Positions 19,726 through 31,841 are shown, counted from the first letter of the stretch. The stretch is DNA of 64,000 nucleotides from Ceratothoa steindachneri (GCA_963969495.1 OZ018331.1:148224387-148288386); one strand, 5' to 3'. Program-made: numbers and translations. The notes: generated from the sequence alone by a model not told the origin.

Positions 19726-20602
19726 GGATGATATATTTATTATTAGAAAAAGCATAAGACATTACAATAAATTAATATATATAATGTAACAGTAATAGAG
19801 TTGAAAAAAAGAAAAATATATCGCTGAGAAGGAGAAGGAATTTAGGGGAAGGCAAAAGTACATATAGAGGGGTTCTCCTGGAGCATATCACGCAGGAGTT
19901 CAGCTTTTTATACATTCAATATTTCTATTTACACTTTAAATATTACCCTTTAATAGGGTTTAGTTTATATAATCACATTTTAATCTAATGATTGGTTCCT
20001 ATTTGTTTATTAATCCGATTATTTAATACTCATATTTGCACTCTATTTCACTTATCGGCTTCTATTACATTTGTTATAGTTTTACCATCACTTTAATCAC
20101 ATTTCTATATCATTATTCTAACTTTATTATTCTATACTTATTTTTGCTACTATTTACACTTATCATTATTTTAATAATCCACTATGTTATTATTGTATAC
20201 TTATTTTAGTTTTTTTTTGTTATTATTTACACTTATTCTTATTTATTTCTTGTAACTATTTTTGCAATTTCACTTCTTAGTACCTAGCGTACTCCCATTT
20301 ATTATTACAATTTAATTTAGCACTTATTATTATTCACATTCACTCATTGATTTACTATTTACAACTTAACTGTTTAAGTATTGAATGCTACACTTTATAA
20401 TTTTCAATAAATATAAATTAGTTATTTATGAAACTATATTTGTATGTTTATGCACTTATTTGATATTATTATTATTTAATCATGAATTTTTACACTAACA
20501 CTTTATGATTATCATTAAATAAAAATTAGTTATTTATTAAACTAGATTTATATGTTTATGCACTGTCCTGATTTTTTCACTTTTTTATTGTTTAGCACTT
20601 CC
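19726..20602 (-). other. Element C long AT-rich 3' UTR (no ORF2)
   Basis: About 880 bp lies between the ORF1 stop and the left target-site repeat. No open frame resembling endonuclease or RT is present. The region is extremely AT-rich and contains an imperfect tandem duplication of about 115 bp (20385-20455 and 20500-20565, sharing 'ttagttattta' and 'tatgtttatgcact'). The sense 3' end lacks a long poly-A and ends in taataataaatata-like sequence. Confidence 0.65.
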
Positions 20603-21600
20603 TTACACTATATCCGACGTCTTCATCCCGCTTTTGATGCGTTTGAAGGTCGGCGCGTTTACCGTGTGAAGGCTCGTGTCCGGAATATACACGGTTCCAC
20701 TACACATTAGACCTTCGATTTCTTTTGGGGACCAAGGCCCCTCGAAGGTCCATTTGAAGTCACCGTTGCGAATTCCTTGCACTAATTTTACTTGGTTACC
20801 TCTTTCCGGACGCCGATTGATGCTTCCGAAGATTTTCAGCTTGAGCTCCTCTCCGTCGAAAAAAAGTCCTTTTTCAAGGACCTCGGTTCTCTCGGTGAGA
20901 GGCACTCCTGGATAGCTTTCATCATCTTCCGAGCACTCGTCGGTTTCCGTATGTCCGTCTTCTATTTCCTTTGTAATTGTCTTTGTGTTCTTCTTCTTTC
21001 TTTTCGATTTCTTCGGGCTGCTTTTGGGGGTTGCTGGGCTTTCCTTTTTGTCTTCCTGGCTATCATTTTCTTTGTTTTTTGTGGACTTCGGTTGTCTTCT
21101 TTCTTCATCTTGTTTGGGCTGTTCCTCTGGAGTTTCCTTCGGTTCATCCACAAACTTGATGTTGAGGACATCCTGCGACGCTGGGTTCGGGGGGAACCAC
21201 AGCTTTTTCTTTACCCCATTATGTTGGAGCATGGTGTTCAGCTCCTCCGAGAAGCAACCTGGGCGTGCAAGGTTCGCCAGGTGGGCGACAATGACCATAG
21301 TCATGATCTCCTTGCACTCCATTGGCATTACCAGTTTCGGAGAAGCTCTTTCTGTTGGTGTTGTTGTAGATGCTGCAGCGGCGTAAGATGTTGCGCTTGA
21401 CTTTGCCTCCTTTTCCAGTTTTGACTTTTGGCGCTTTTCTCGGATTTTTTCCTTGCGTAGGGGACATCTCATGGCAAGAGCCCTGTGTTCCCCTCCGCAG
21501 TTTACGCATCTTTCCTTCTCTTCCCTGCACTCTCTCCAACCGTGGCCGGTTCGAGAGCATGCCGCGCAGGTTTGCTCTTTTGGGGGGCAGTCCCTCTAAC
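20603..21600 (-). pseudogene. Element C ORF1, 3' two-thirds in sense orientation
   Basis: The minus-strand frame is open from about 21600 down to the stop at 20603; an in-frame non-ATG start places 289 codons below 21472. Upstream in the same frame are the second and third knuckles: CAACSRTGHGWREC (CX2CX4HX4C) and CVNCGGEHRALAMRC (CX2CX3HX6C). The conserved block then reads IVAHLANLARPGCFSEELN with KLWFPPNPASQDVL. A Lys/Glu-rich linker follows, then the C-terminal block with DFKWTFEGPW and TFKRIKSGMK. The first knuckle and everything before it are missing in this orientation and partly appear inverted at 21623-21823. No ORF2 follows. The long open frame suggests a fairly young insertion. Confidence 0.85.
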
Positions 21601-21823
21601 CCGTCTCCTCGAGACATCTAATGGGTGGGCTCCGGTGTGTTGGAAGAGCAAGTACGTGGAGGTCCTTGTTTCTGAAGACGCAAGACCTGCACTGAAAGAA
21701 ATTGGACTGGAAGCGATCGTCCCCCACGAGTTGCTCGTGAGTCGCACGATCATCCTGAAACGCATAGACCCCTTCTTCCTGGACAACTCCACTGAGGACA
21801 TTAAGGCCGAGCTGCTATCTAAA
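21601..21823 (+). pseudogene. Element C 5' piece, inverted (twin-priming structure)
   Basis: On the plus strand 21640-21823 reads VEVLVSEDARPALKEIGLEA, then IVPHELLVSRTIILKRIDPF and STEDIKAELLSK. This matches the ORF1 N-terminal region of elements A and B (ALRAIGLQPAVPPQILAHRS and RRIDPW in A). It is therefore the upstream part of the same ORF1 but on the opposite strand from 20603-21600. Its end nearer the ORF1 C-terminus lies on the outside and its 5' end lies at the junction. About 75 residues expected between the two pieces are missing. This is the arrangement left by twin priming during LINE insertion. Confidence 0.82.
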
Positions 21824-21835
21824 CAGTCATTTCAC
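21824..21835. repeat. Right copy of 12-bp target-site duplication of element C
   Basis: Exact match to 19714-19725 (cagtcatttcac). Flanking genomic sequence (caatttgtaatttgtaa-like direct repeats, then satellite) follows. Confidence 0.75.
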
Positions 21836-21874
21836 CACTTTAATCTAATTTGTAATTTGTAATTTGTAACCTGA

Positions 21875-22575
21875 TGATAAGCCACCCCGAAATCTACACC
21901 TGAAGATAAGCTACCCTATTATTTTGACCTGAAGATACGCCACTCCTAAAAAGACACCAGATGATAATCCACCCCAAAACCGATAACTGATGAAAGCCAC
22001 CTCGAAATTTACACCCAAAGATAAACTATCCTACTATTTTCACCTGAAGATAAGCCACTCCGAAAAAGACATCTGATGATAAGCCGCCACGAAATCAACA
22101 CCTGATGAAAGCCACCCTGAAATCTACACCTGGAGAGAAGCTATCCTACTCTTTTCACCTGAAGATACGCCACTCCGAAAAATACACGTGATGATAAGCT
22201 ACCTAGAAATCGGCACCTGATGAAAGCCATCCTGAAATCTACACCTGGAGATAAGCTACCCTACTATTTTCACCTAAAAATACTCCACTCCGAAAAAGAC
22301 ACCTGATGATAAGCCACCCCGATATCGACACCTGATGAAAGCCACCCCGAAATCTACACCTGAAGATAAGCTACCATACTATTTCACCTGAAGATACGCC
22401 ACTCCGAAAAAGACACCTGAAGATAAGCCACCATGAAATCAACACCTGATGAAAGCCACCCCGAACTCTACACCCGAAGATAAGCTACGCTACTATTTTG
22501 ACCTGAAGATAAGCCACTCCGAAAAAGACACCTGATGATAAGCCACCCCACTTCTCTCACCTGGAGCTAAGCCAC
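21875..22575. repeat. Satellite array, right part (about 115-130-bp units)
   Basis: Same family and orientation as 8393-8834 (ctgaagataagctac, cctgaagatacgccactc, gaaaaagacacctgatgata). Here each unit carries an extra 'cacctgatgaaagccaccc' segment, giving starts roughly 115-130 bp apart and about six units. Copies have diverged by point changes and small indels. Confidence 0.93.
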
Positions 22576-22959
22576 GAAAGCTTTGTGTGTCGTAATTCAT
22601 GTAATCTAGATTTATACGAACGAATTTAAAGTACAAATAAACTCACATTTTTTTCAAGTAAAGTAAAAACCAACGAGAGTAGCATCCACCGAAAGTTTGG
22701 AAGCCGATATCCGTAACGAAAGTAGTGAAGATTGAGTAAGTGAACTATGTGTGGAAGATATTTAGCCGCAGATCCTTCTGCGGGCACTACAGCCTGAAGG
22801 GAATGAAATCCTACAGATGTAAGCTGCAGCATTCTACATACAATCCAGATGTATTAAAACATGAGTTTATCCTGAGCCCCTAAGGTATGAAACAAAGCTC
22901 CATGTGTGTTTAAAAAGAATGGCAATCCTGTGGAGGAGGTTGTGTAAATTTAAATAATC
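22576..22959. other. No recognisable gene
   Basis: Unique-looking sequence between two tandem arrays; no coding or RNA gene signal recognised. Confidence 0.4.
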
Positions 22960-22989
22960 ATTTTGCTACAAAGTGGCCGATCCAAATAG

Positions 22990-23335
22990 AATTACCACCT
23001 TAACGTTGGACGAATTAAAAGCCGTACCAAAGTGAGATAAAAGCAAGTCGGTGGTAAAAGCCGTTTCAAAATGAAAAGAAATTAAAATGGTGGTAAAAGC
23101 AGCACCAAACTGAGAATAATTACAACTATGTGGTAAAAGCTTTACCAAAATCAGAACAAGTGAAACTCGGGGATAAAAGTCGTACAAACGGAGAATAGGT
23201 GCAACTTGATGGTAAAAAACGTACCAAAGTGACAACAAGTGAAACGGGGGTATAAGTCGTACCAACGTGTGAACAAATGCAACTGGGTGCTAAAGGTGAA
23301 AATACGTACAAATCGATGGTAAAAGCCATAGTTTC
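22990..23335. repeat. Divergent tandem repeat, about 45-bp unit
   Basis: About seven imperfect copies of a unit built on 'ggtaaaagccgtaccaaa' followed by 'gtgagaacaagtgcaact'. Substitutions and indels are frequent, so the array is old. Confidence 0.8.
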
Positions 23336-24109
23336 TTAAGTTAGGTCCTGTTGTTTTTGTTTATTGGTTTTATTATGATACAAGTAGTATTTTGTGTTTT
23401 TTAGATTCGGTTAGGTTGTTTTGGTTTATCAATTTTAGTGCACGATAAAGGGGTGCATGTTGTGTTGATGTCTAGTTTTGTTAAAGTTTTAAGGTTGATA
23501 GAGAATTATGTGGCTGAAGTTTAATCTTTCACAGCACAGTCATATGATCAGATCCTCCCATGCTCATACCTTGTGCAGCTTTCACATCAAATACGTCCCG
23601 CAGCTGATTCTTACAAAACACAGGTCAATCATACTCTTAACTTCTCCTCCTCTCCTTTGCTCAAACCATGGGTATTTATGCAAATTCTTGCAACATAGGT
23701 TAGGTTAGGTTATATCCACGTTCTGAAGGAGTATGTTACCATTTCATGGTTAATTCATTTTTGTACACTGCATTTGCTCTCTGACTGACTGTTTCTTTGA
23801 ATACGAAATTCCTTCTTCACTATGGAAGGTAATAATGAAGCTTTGTTTATTTCCTGTAGGGAATGATAAATATTTATTGTTTTAAATTTGGAGTTATTCG
23901 AACCATATTTATATTTTGTTAGAAAATGAAATAAAAAATAGAACTTTAGCAATTAGCTAGAATAGCCATACCGTTCAGCAGTGCGTGCCGTAAAGGGGTC
24001 TATAACGGGATGGGCCGCGGACCTGAAAGACTTGTCATCGAACTCGTAATCCTATGAGCGCGGCCCGCAAGGCTGGTAATTGGCGAGGCTGTCGCTGTCC
24101 CAATCGAGT
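23336..24109. other. Spacer with a short TTAGG run
   Basis: No gene recognised. At 23697-23712 there is a short perfect (TTAGG)-type run (aggttaggttaggtta), the arthropod telomere motif. Confidence 0.5.
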
Positions 24110-26660
24110 TATGCCAATTACTCTGGGTGAATGTGTGAATCGTGTGGGTGTATGGGATATGAGGGGTATATGTGATGTGAAAAAGAGGGGAACGGTAGGC
24201 AATGTCGTTAAAACAAGGATAATGCAGATGTTTGTTCTATGTGAGAAAAACAAGAAAGAAAATGAAGAGTTCGTGTAGGATGAAGCGAGTGGAGTGAGCA
24301 GAAGTAAAGAGAGTGTGGCAGTGCTTTGAAGTGATGAGTACATGATGCATTTATTTGTATGAATTATGTCAGTTGAGATTTACAAGGGTGAAACTGTACA
24401 TGGTTCTAGTATATTGACCTTAAATGATAAAAGTGAAAGTGAGAGGAGTGGTTCTAGAATGTATTGAAACGTGTGTAAAGTTAAGTTGGTTGGTGCATGG
24501 ATAAGAAGATTTGAGGAAGCTGGAATGGAAGGGAGACTCAGAAGTGAATGGTTTATGAATGAAAGACAAACAGGAAAGTGATAATGCTTGAGTAGAGAAG
24601 AGAGTAAATAAGTGTAATCATGGAGCTAGAGCAAATGTAGAACAGATTTAAGGAAATGGTAGTAGATAGTTCAAGTGCTGTGTATGGGTGTGACGAAACT
24701 GGAAAAAGAATACAAAAGAATTTGAATAGGGGAATAAGGAGATGAAGCATGAGGTGGAAAGCAAAAAAAGTCGTACATGTAATTACTTAATAGTGCAAAT
24801 GATAAATCCAGGTGGACACGGTTGATTGTATATAAAGATATGAAAAAGGAAAGTGAAACAAACGATTACACAAAGTAGGAAAGCAGAAAATAAAGCGTTT
24901 GGACAAAAGGTGGATGAATGATGATCTCGATGGGAACAGGAAGCTATTCTTGAAGGAAGTGAAAAAGGTGAAAAAATAGAATAGTTGCCTGAACATCAAG
25001 GACAAAAAGGGCAAAGCACTTGTAAACAACGTTGGTGGCAAAAGTAGATGACAAGAATAGTTTCAGTTGTATAATGTAGCTATGGAAAACGCGGCAAATG
25101 TAAATACGATTGGCTTCGTGGGCGTAAATCGGGTGTTGTATAAGGGTATGGAAATGGTAAGATTGAAGTAGGTTTTTAGTGCTGTGTGAGATATGAAAAT
25201 TTGGAAAGCAGCTGGACGAGATTATATAGTCACTGGGCTACAAAAATGGTGGTAATATTTAGGAAGTGGGTATAGTGGCTGTGCTGTAAGGCATTTGAAA
25301 GTGGAAGAGTGTCCGAGACCTGAAAGAATGCATGCAGAAATAGTGACGTTGTGTAAGGATAAAGGGGAGAGAGGGGAAAGCAAGAATTAAGTCTTCTAGG
25401 TAAACTGAATGAAGAAATTATAATTGGGATAAGAGAGATTGAGGTAGAATTGAAAGATTGAGAGGGAAAGAACAAGGGGAGGTTTAGTGAAGGTATAGGT
25501 GTGTAGATCAAGTATTTGCAGATTCATAGATCTGGAGAAAGTTCATTCTTGTGTAGATAGTGAAGCATTGTGACAGGTGCTAAGAATGCATGGAGAGAGT
25601 GGTAAATTATTGGATGGTGTGAAGAGTATTTATGTTGGAAGTAAGGCGATTGTTAAGGCTAAAAATAGCCTGGATTAGTGGTTTGACATACATAGGTGTG
25701 TAAGATAAAGTTATGTGGTGTCGTCATAGGTGCATAATATCTTTATGGATGTATCACTGAGAGAAGTACAAATGGGAATAAGAAAAAGGGCGAGATTGAG
25801 GAGGAATGATGAGAACTGGGATGAATGTATTGGTATATGCTACTGACCTGGTACTGGGAGCTAAGAGTGAGAGGGGTTTGGAGATTTGGATGATGGTAGT
25901 TTTTGACATGGTGTGTGAGAGGATGGTTCTTTAAATGAATTCAGACAAGAGTAAGGTCGAGGGGTGATAATGAGATCGGGGTGATATCCGAGACCTTGGT
26001 GTCACCCTCGAACAAGTTCGAAGTTTTAAGTATCTAAGATGCAGTTTAAGTTATGGTGGTGCGGATGAAGCAGAGTGCGACCATTAAGTTTTAAATGACA
26101 GGCAAGTCTCTGGGGAAATTAGTGTGTTAGTGAATGGTAACGGGTTGAGTGTGGTATGTGCCAGGAAGATGAATGAGAGTAGGTTGGTACCAAGGTTGAT
26201 GTATAGGAGAGAGAATATGATATGGAAGAACGTAAGATGTCGAGTGAGAGCAGTGGAAATGCAATACTTAAGAGGGATAATTGGTGTACGAAAGATAAAG
26301 TGAGGAATGAGATGTTCAAAGTGTGAAAAGGGGTTCAAATGTGGTTGCAACAGAAAGTATTCTGAGGTGGTATGAACCTTTAAGAGGAATGGGTGGAAAT
26401 AGAATTGTTGAGTGGATATACGAGAGTGGGTGTCAGGGTGCGAGAATGGGTTCGAAGACCGTGTGGATCATGGGTTGATCATGTGAATGTGTTTAGGAGA
26501 GAAATGGCTGACAGAGGGGAAAGTGAATAATATTGTGTGTGATAAATGTGCAAAGAGGGGTTTGTGGTGAGGGGCGTTAGGGGCCTTATGTCAAACCCTG
26601 AATGGATGAGATTCCGTAACACATAGCAACCCATCGCAATAAAGAAGGGGCATTGAAGGT
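24110..26660 (+). pseudogene. Decayed non-LTR retrotransposon (endonuclease to RT C-terminus)
   Basis: Translation pieces on the plus strand line up in order with an arthropod non-LTR element whose coding strand is G-rich. The start, VNRVGVWDMRGICDVKKR, corresponds to the endonuclease LRVGTWNVRG block. Near 25195 is MKIWKAAGRD (the K-A-A-G-L-D motif before RT). Near 25525-25650 are DLEKVHS (motif A) and a QVLRMHGESGKLLDGVKSIY block. Near 26185-26300 is LVPRLMYRRENMIWKNVR followed by RAVEMQYLRGIIGVRK. The tail near 26360-26420 reads LRWYEPLRGMGGNRIVEWIY. Stops and frame shifts occur every few dozen codons and YADD is unreadable. Total span, about 2.55 kb, is near full coding length. I recall similar elements from decapod crustaceans but cannot verify this here. 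Confidence 0.7.
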
Positions 26661-27560
26661 GGGTGGCATTCACCGTGGAAAAAGTTATTGGTGGGATTGT
26701 AATAAGACATAAAAAGAGGAGGAGGGGAGAATAGTTTTTAGTAGTGTTGAAAGCGTTAAATCACTTAGTGGGCAACTGGTTGAAGTTGAAGTTGGAGTTT
26801 GAAGTTAAAAAAATTCTAATTTTGTTTATTTTTTATTATTCTTTGAAGAAAGATAAAATACAATAGTTTTTTTCCCTTTTTAGCTATTTAAGAGAAAGAT
26901 CTATTCTCTGTTATATTTTAATAATTTGAATTTTATGGTATTGTATTATTTTCTATTATTATTATAATTACTAGTACACTTTTGTTGTAAAAAATAACGA
27001 AATTTGTAAGGGAGAAAATGAAAAAAACCTGCATAACATAAAGCAATTATCGGATTATGTTTACAATAATCATAATACCTTTTAGGTTCATTATTCTTAA
27101 CGTGTAAATTTTGTAGTTTGGTATTCTTGACATTGTAAAATTGGATGGCAACACGTTCTGACTGTCGTACTTCCTCTGCTTCTCTATGATCTACTCCAAG
27201 TTGTGCTTAAAAAGAGAACTGTCCAAAATAGACAAAAGGTCTTGATGGGTTTGCTTGAAATTTCAAACTTAAAAATTACAAACTCATTGAGAATTTAAGC
27301 TCCATAATAAATCGATAAAATGTAAACAGCCATGCCATCATTTTCACTCTGGTTTTTCTCCAGAATTGACTTTTTTGTCATTCTTTTCCTCTTATCGTTC
27401 AACATCTTCGGCTCAATCTACCAATTCATCTGTTAAACTAGAAAGGCTAATGGCTCATGGGTCAATCACCTCTACCGTCTCTTCTCAACTTTATATCGGT
27501 CCACTATTTGTATCTTTAACCCACTTTTGAATTTTCATTCCTGGTTGGCAATGCCGCTGA
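26661..27560. other. AT-rich spacer
   Basis: No recognised gene or repeat. It may include the unrecognised gag or LTR of the gypsy relic that follows. Confidence 0.4.
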
Positions 27561-30500
27561 GTGCAATGTTTTTCCCCCGTCTCATGGCAACGAAGCCAAC
27601 CCTCTCTGGGATTTAGTTCTTCGCGCAGCAAATTTTTCCGACATTAAAACCTATGGAAACCTATACCTTCAAATTGCTCTCGACCTCTGTCAAGTTTTTC
27701 TATGAAACTTCGATATTTCCGAGATACAGTCTCCTTTTATGGACCTTGACTTTCTGCCCACATTTACTTGGGTGACTCTCGGAATCGCAAGCTTGTCGGC
27801 CTCGCCACCCCAAATACTGCCAGTGTTTTATTTTCCCCTTCACAAAGTTCTTTCCTGTCTGTCCGTCTCATTTAGTTTGAAGGTCGCTTCGAATCTTGCA
27901 GAGTTTCCTGTCATTTTCCTTCCAATCTCTTAGAAAAGCCCATTCACACACAGTGTCGTTCACCGGACAGAGATAGATATCTAGCTAATGACAGACTTTT
28001 ATAATGTATGAGTTTAAACTCATACTAGAGGCTAGCATTGCGCGTCCATCAACGTCTACTCGGCGTAGTGCCGATGTCTAAACCTAGTAAGTTAAAGGCT
28101 GTAGGCAATTAAAAGGCCTTGAAAACTTTTGCTTTCCCAAATAGATATCCCTTGTCAAACCTATCCGATTTCACGTCTTCTCACCCCGGATGTTCTTTCT
28201 TTTTCCTTTTTGATCTGGTACGAGCTTTCAACTATGTACATTCCTCTTCATCACTAGAAAGTATCAAAGACCGCTATCGAGATGATCCGAATGAATTCTG
28301 ACCTTTGTAACAATGGTCAGAACCTCCAACGGTTCATGGATCAGGTTCTGAGAGATCTTCCGTTCATGTTGTACTATATCCAAAAGCTCCTCATAGCGTC
28401 TTTGTATATCGAAGAACATCTTTTTCGCCTTCCTCAGTTCTTTTCTGTTTTGTAAGTGTATGATATCATATTTAATACTGCTATGTGTCTCTTCGGTGTA
28501 TTGCAACTGTCTTTGCTTGGGCACCATGGCAGAATTCGTCCTCTTTAGGATAGTATTGCTGCAATATGAGATTTTTCTCCACCTTCCTCACTAAAGCAGC
28601 TCGGTCATTTCTTTTGAATGGTAAATTTATACAATAGATTTATTCCTAACTGTGCTCGGGTCATGCAATCATTAAACACTGCTCTCGAGAACTAAGAGGA
28701 ATTATCTTCTCCTGTTGTTTTTGAAGTATGAAAAGCTTTGTCTCGCCCCAAACAGGCTATTGCCTCCTTCCTTTGCTTGATCCATCTTTGTCTTGGTTTT
28801 CTCATCAGCGCTGCCTCGTAAGCTACCTCAACTCATGCAGAGGCGAATCTATAGCACAAGGTTGATGACAAGTGATAACCTCTTGCTTTCTTCTATCGCT
28901 AACTTTCTGATTCCCGAAAGAGTTATAGTACGTTCTCCAGAGAACGCCTTATAATTTATTGCGAACTCATCTGCTTCCACCCTTATTTGCAAGGCGTAAA
29001 ATAACCACTTTCACCGACTACAAGCTCTTGTTTGGTGCTCGTTCCGCTCTCAGGACTTTGTCTGCTCACTCTGCAGTTGATGTTTGTCATTTAGATTTCA
29101 TCGTGCAGCTTAGGAGTGACATTCGCAATCATAATGTCACTATCCTCATCGCACTGGATACGTTCTCTCGCATTTCGTCGATGTCGTGCACGCAACTCAA
29201 TTCTGTCGCCCTTCGCTTGTTGATCATGCGATTCTATCGGTAGCCCAAGACAAGGCAAGCATTACGTAACTATTCTCAATTTGTAATCGTATTTCGAGAA
29301 TTGGAATTGCATGACAGCTGTACCAGGCGTATCCTGGTGGTCTTGTCTTTGCATGACAGCCCTCGTCCTTTCATGCCTTTTTTCTTACCATCAGCATGTT
29401 TTCGAGCAAATTCACGGTCTTTCACTTCCTAGTCTTCAAACTACTCACAAGCTTATCGCCTGTCGTTTTGTGTGGCCAGATATGAACGCTGAAATTGTTA
29501 AATAGACTTGCTTAAATTTGTATTGTCAGCAAGCCAAGGTCCATCGCCACACCAAGAACTTCTCCGACTCCCTTTTCTCTTCTTTTGTCGAGTTTTGACG
29601 CGATTCAATTCGATCTAGTTGGTTCCCTACCTCATTTTCGTGGTTGTACTTACCATCTAACTATAATAGATCGTTTACACGGTGACCAAAGGCTGTAGCT
29701 ATCCGTGAGTTTCAGGCTGCGATCGTTACTCGAGCCTTCATCGTAGATTTGGTTTCTCGATTTGATGTCCCTTCCACTATTATGACCGATCGTGGGAACC
29801 AATTCGAATCCCATTAATGGTAAGCACTCATCTCAGTTACTGGGTCTTTTTGCATCCGTACCACGAGCTACCGTGCCGCTGTCAAACGGTTCCACCGTGA
29901 GATCAAGGTTAACCTACGTTCCACGGATCCCATTATTTCGTGGGTGGGATAGTACATCCATGAAAAAGAATCTTTCTTTTTCTACTGCAGAATTAATTTT
30001 TGGTATGCACCTGCGTCTTTCTGATCAATATTTTACTTATTCTTATCGACTTTTACCCTTTTCTCTTGGTCAATCTGGATACGGATAGGACTTGGTACGT
30101 GCGATAGCTGAGATTCCCACTACCATTCCAAGGATGCTTGCTGATCAGAAATCCATTGTTCTAAACGAGATGGAAAATTATTCTCACGTTTGCTTCGGTT
30201 GCGACCAGTACGCTCACCATTGTAACCGGTGTAAGACCAACCTTTCCTCGTCATATCTAGAAGGTCAAAATGTTTGTCCAATTAGCGCAGTACCATTCAG
30301 GATAGTCACTTTGGACCGCCTGAAACCAGCCTTCATTGGCGCTATTCACTCAAAATAGCTACTGCCTCTTTAACCTTCTAGTCATATTCTTAACGATCCA
30401 GATATCCCGGTTTATATGTAATGTATTTTCCATTTATCCTCCGCTTCTATCGCACCTACCCTGCCTACACAAACCTTACCACTTCTTCCTCTTTTTCAGG

Positions 30501-30715
30501 AACCATTCGCATAATTGATAGGCAACTAGGAGCTCCTGTCGCTCCATCCGTTAGTTTGGGTGGACGGCCCAACCGCATCAGCTTCGGGTCAACTCATGCC
30601 TCGGGTGCTTTACACCTCTCTTTAGCGCCTGAGGATACTGTTGGTCATTTGCCTTCACGTCGGATGTCAGCCCTCTGGAAAGCTAACATGTGCTGGTTGT
30701 TTGGTCAGAAGAACT
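27560..30715 (+). pseudogene. Ty3/gypsy pol relic: PR-RT-RNase H-integrase
   Basis: In plus-strand order: a protease tail (KTYGNLYLQIALDL to MDLDFLPTF, 27640-27760) and the RT start YPLSNLSDFTSSHPGCSFF with DLVRAF near 28150-28235. RT continues near 28310-28400 with NLQRFMDQVLRDLPF, then YYIQKLLIAS where YLDDILIAS is expected. RNase H near 29000-29200 reads FTDYKLLFGARSAL and HLDFIVQLRSDIRNH. Integrase near 29440-29920 reads FVWPDMNAEIVK, TDRGNQFES and KRFHREIK where ERFHR is expected. Thus the RT catalytic aspartates and the integrase glutamate are lost, with many stops besides. Domain order is the usual gypsy one. LTRs were not identified. Confidence 0.8.
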
Positions 30716-31841
30716 AGTCTTTGCTGAACGAAGAGGTATGATAAATAATTGTATATTTATATATTTTTCTTGAACAGAGAGGAAGCCTTATGGGGGATAT
30801 TGCTGTAGCAGATAGCAGAGCAATACGTCTTCACTAACAAAATTATATACTTCATTTTATAATGGTAAACGCCATTGAAGTAATCTTTTGCACCTACCAT
30901 ATTTTTTTTATATAATGCAAAAGTGAAAAACAGCGATCCAAAATTTCACTAGAAAATATGCAAACCAATAGATGGCGCCACTATCCAAAATTTATGTTTT
31001 TTTCCTCCAACTTTTGGCCGCGTAGAATAGTGCTATTCGAAATTCATTGATTCTTACCATATGGTGCGAAACCTTAAGTTATTGGTGTATGTGCTCCAAT
31101 CATTTTGTCCAACTGTAAGTAAACGCCTTAATTTATAAAACTCAACGTATTTGTATTATATTCAAAAGTAACTCAATCAGGACGAAATTAAAATATTTAG
31201 TTCCTCTCTGAAATAGGAAAATTTGGGACACAATAGTTCGTCTTATCCGATTCCGTCCATTTTAGACTTAATGTGTCAATTTGTTGAACGAATTCCATAT
31301 CCGTTATGAATCAATGTCTTATAATAAGTTTTCTTGTCCAAAAGCAACAGGCCACGATTCTATAGTTCTATATCCGATTATTAAATTGTCCATTTAATTC
31401 ATTCCTAATTGTGCTTCCTAATTTTTATGGTCATTCAACAGCCTTAAAGCTCAGTATCCTTAGGAAGTATTAAAGAAATTTATTGCATTAAATATTCAAT
31501 CATTTACTAGCCTTGTATTCAATTAATTTATCACTCAGTTCTATTCAATATCTTAGTGCAATTTTCGATCGCTCTAACATTGTTTTTCGTTGCTTGTATA
31601 TCACTGCTAAAATTATCAATTTCGGTAAATTTTTAAGCATATTCGGTTATTTTGAGTAAAATTTACTCTAAGTAAATTACTACTTTTGTTTATGCCACGA
31701 ATTCGCACTTTATTCTCGTCAATATATATATTTTTTTCATCGTCATTTTAGATTCCTCTTTGTTTTTTCTTCATAGCTTATAGTTGGGTAGAGTTCCTAG
31801 GCATAAATATACCCATCTATATAAACACAGGAAGAGAAACT
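30716..31841. other. AT-rich spacer with a CTCF-like word
   Basis: No gene recognised. It holds ccaatagatggcgcca at 30965-30980 (see findings) and otherwise AT-rich sequence. Confidence 0.4.

Noticed and set aside
20792..21400. Phe/Leu/Ser-rich plus-strand open stretches resembling membrane proteins
   Set aside because: They are the antisense of the Lys/Glu-rich ORF1 linker of element C.
28264..28527. Minus-strand open stretch of 87 codons
   Set aside because: It lies antisense to the gypsy RT relic (LQRFMDQVLRDLPF on the plus strand), which explains the sequence better.
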